Positions 63,585 through 64,000 of a DNA stretch of 64,000 nt are shown here, piece by piece; position 1 is the first letter of the stretch, and every line of letters begins with the position of its first letter. The position numbers and the translations under genes are program-made. Source of the DNA: Setoptus koraiensis (lineage: Eukaryota; Arthropoda); the NCBI GenBank assembly GCA_048013815.1, contig CM106586.1, positions 18,166,001 to 18,230,000 of the forward strand. The letters are read 5' to 3'. Below the pieces are notes generated by a model. It was not told the DNA's origin, searched no databases, and saw only the letters and a list, made by a program, of their open reading frames with translations.

Positions 63585-63798
63585 CAATTCGCTTTTGCTC
63601 AACAGTTCGCTTTTCACTTGACAATTCGCTCTTCGCTCGACAATTCGCTCTTCGCTCGACAATTCGCTTTTCGCCCAAAAATTCGATTCTGCCCGACAGT
63701 TCGATTCCGCTCAACAATTCGATTCCGCTCAACAATTCGGTTTTGCTCAACAATTCGATTTTGCTCAACAATTCGATTTTGCTCAACAATTCGATTCG
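63585..63798. repeat. 18/19-bp minisatellite, about 11 copies
   Basis: Units start (C)AATTCG. The left part uses mostly 19-base units (CAATTCGCTCTTCGCTCGA) and the right part 18-base units (CAATTCGATTTTGCTCAA), so two subfamilies are arranged in order along the array. Confidence 0.95.
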
Positions 63799-64000
63799 AT
63801 CTCTAGGGGAGTATCGCTAGGGCACTGCAGGCAGCAAGAGTTGCGTCGCTGCCAATTAATTCTCTTCACCTATTGACGACGACAAAGAGGAAGTCGATTA
63901 TTGTTTGGCAACGATCAACTAGTGTCGACAGACCCAATCAGTCAGCAGTGTGCAACAGTAAAAGCGCTTGATATATTGATTGATGCATTGATATTGATAT

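Overview
This is a eukaryotic genome segment, almost certainly from an arthropod. It carries an eyegone-type Pax gene, a Dscam-like receptor, a skywalker/TBC1D24 gene, GT-AG introns and AATAAA signals. The compact, mostly intronless genes with Q/N/H/A-rich low-complexity tracts resemble those of mites, but the lineage cannot be proved from this window.

Layout. 1-24 kb is gene-dense and AT-rich: eyg (+, four exons, 1901-4661); Sec16 (-, 4859-7384); a broken NECAP fragment (-, 7961-8266); an unrecognised Cys-rich single-pass membrane protein (-, 8263-9456); intact NECAP (-, 10749-11402); a TMED4/9-type p24 protein (+, 12503-13171); skywalker/TBC1D24 (-, 13281-14873). A Dscam-like gene (-) then runs from 47206 down to 16273 in eight exons. 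All splice phases close, giving about 2819 residues, and its first intron is 21.2 kb (24954-46158). From about 28 to 52 kb the DNA is GC-rich, full of short minisatellites and short inverted repeats, and shows no convincing gene. After a gene-poor interval there is one more long exon (+, 57594-61604) for an FNIII-like single-pass membrane protein, then a minisatellite at the right end.

Functional themes. Sec16, TMED9 and NECAP act in ER export, ER-Golgi cargo transport and clathrin adaptor function. Skywalker, the Dscam-like gene and the FNIII gene suggest synaptic or neuronal surface roles, and eyg is a developmental regulator. I see no operon-like logic.

Most unusual structures. (1) A diverged inverted duplication makes the promoter region and first codons of Sec16 homologous to those of TMED9. 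(2) Two near-identical 720-bp direct repeats flank a 2068-bp gene-bearing segment beside NECAP. (3) The Dscam-like receptor appears to have lost Ig2-Ig3 and FN3-FN4-Ig10, with the giant intron exactly at the Ig1/Ig4 junction. (4) In and around that intron there are clusters of strong short hairpins and of the palindromic motif RTTAYGTAAY.
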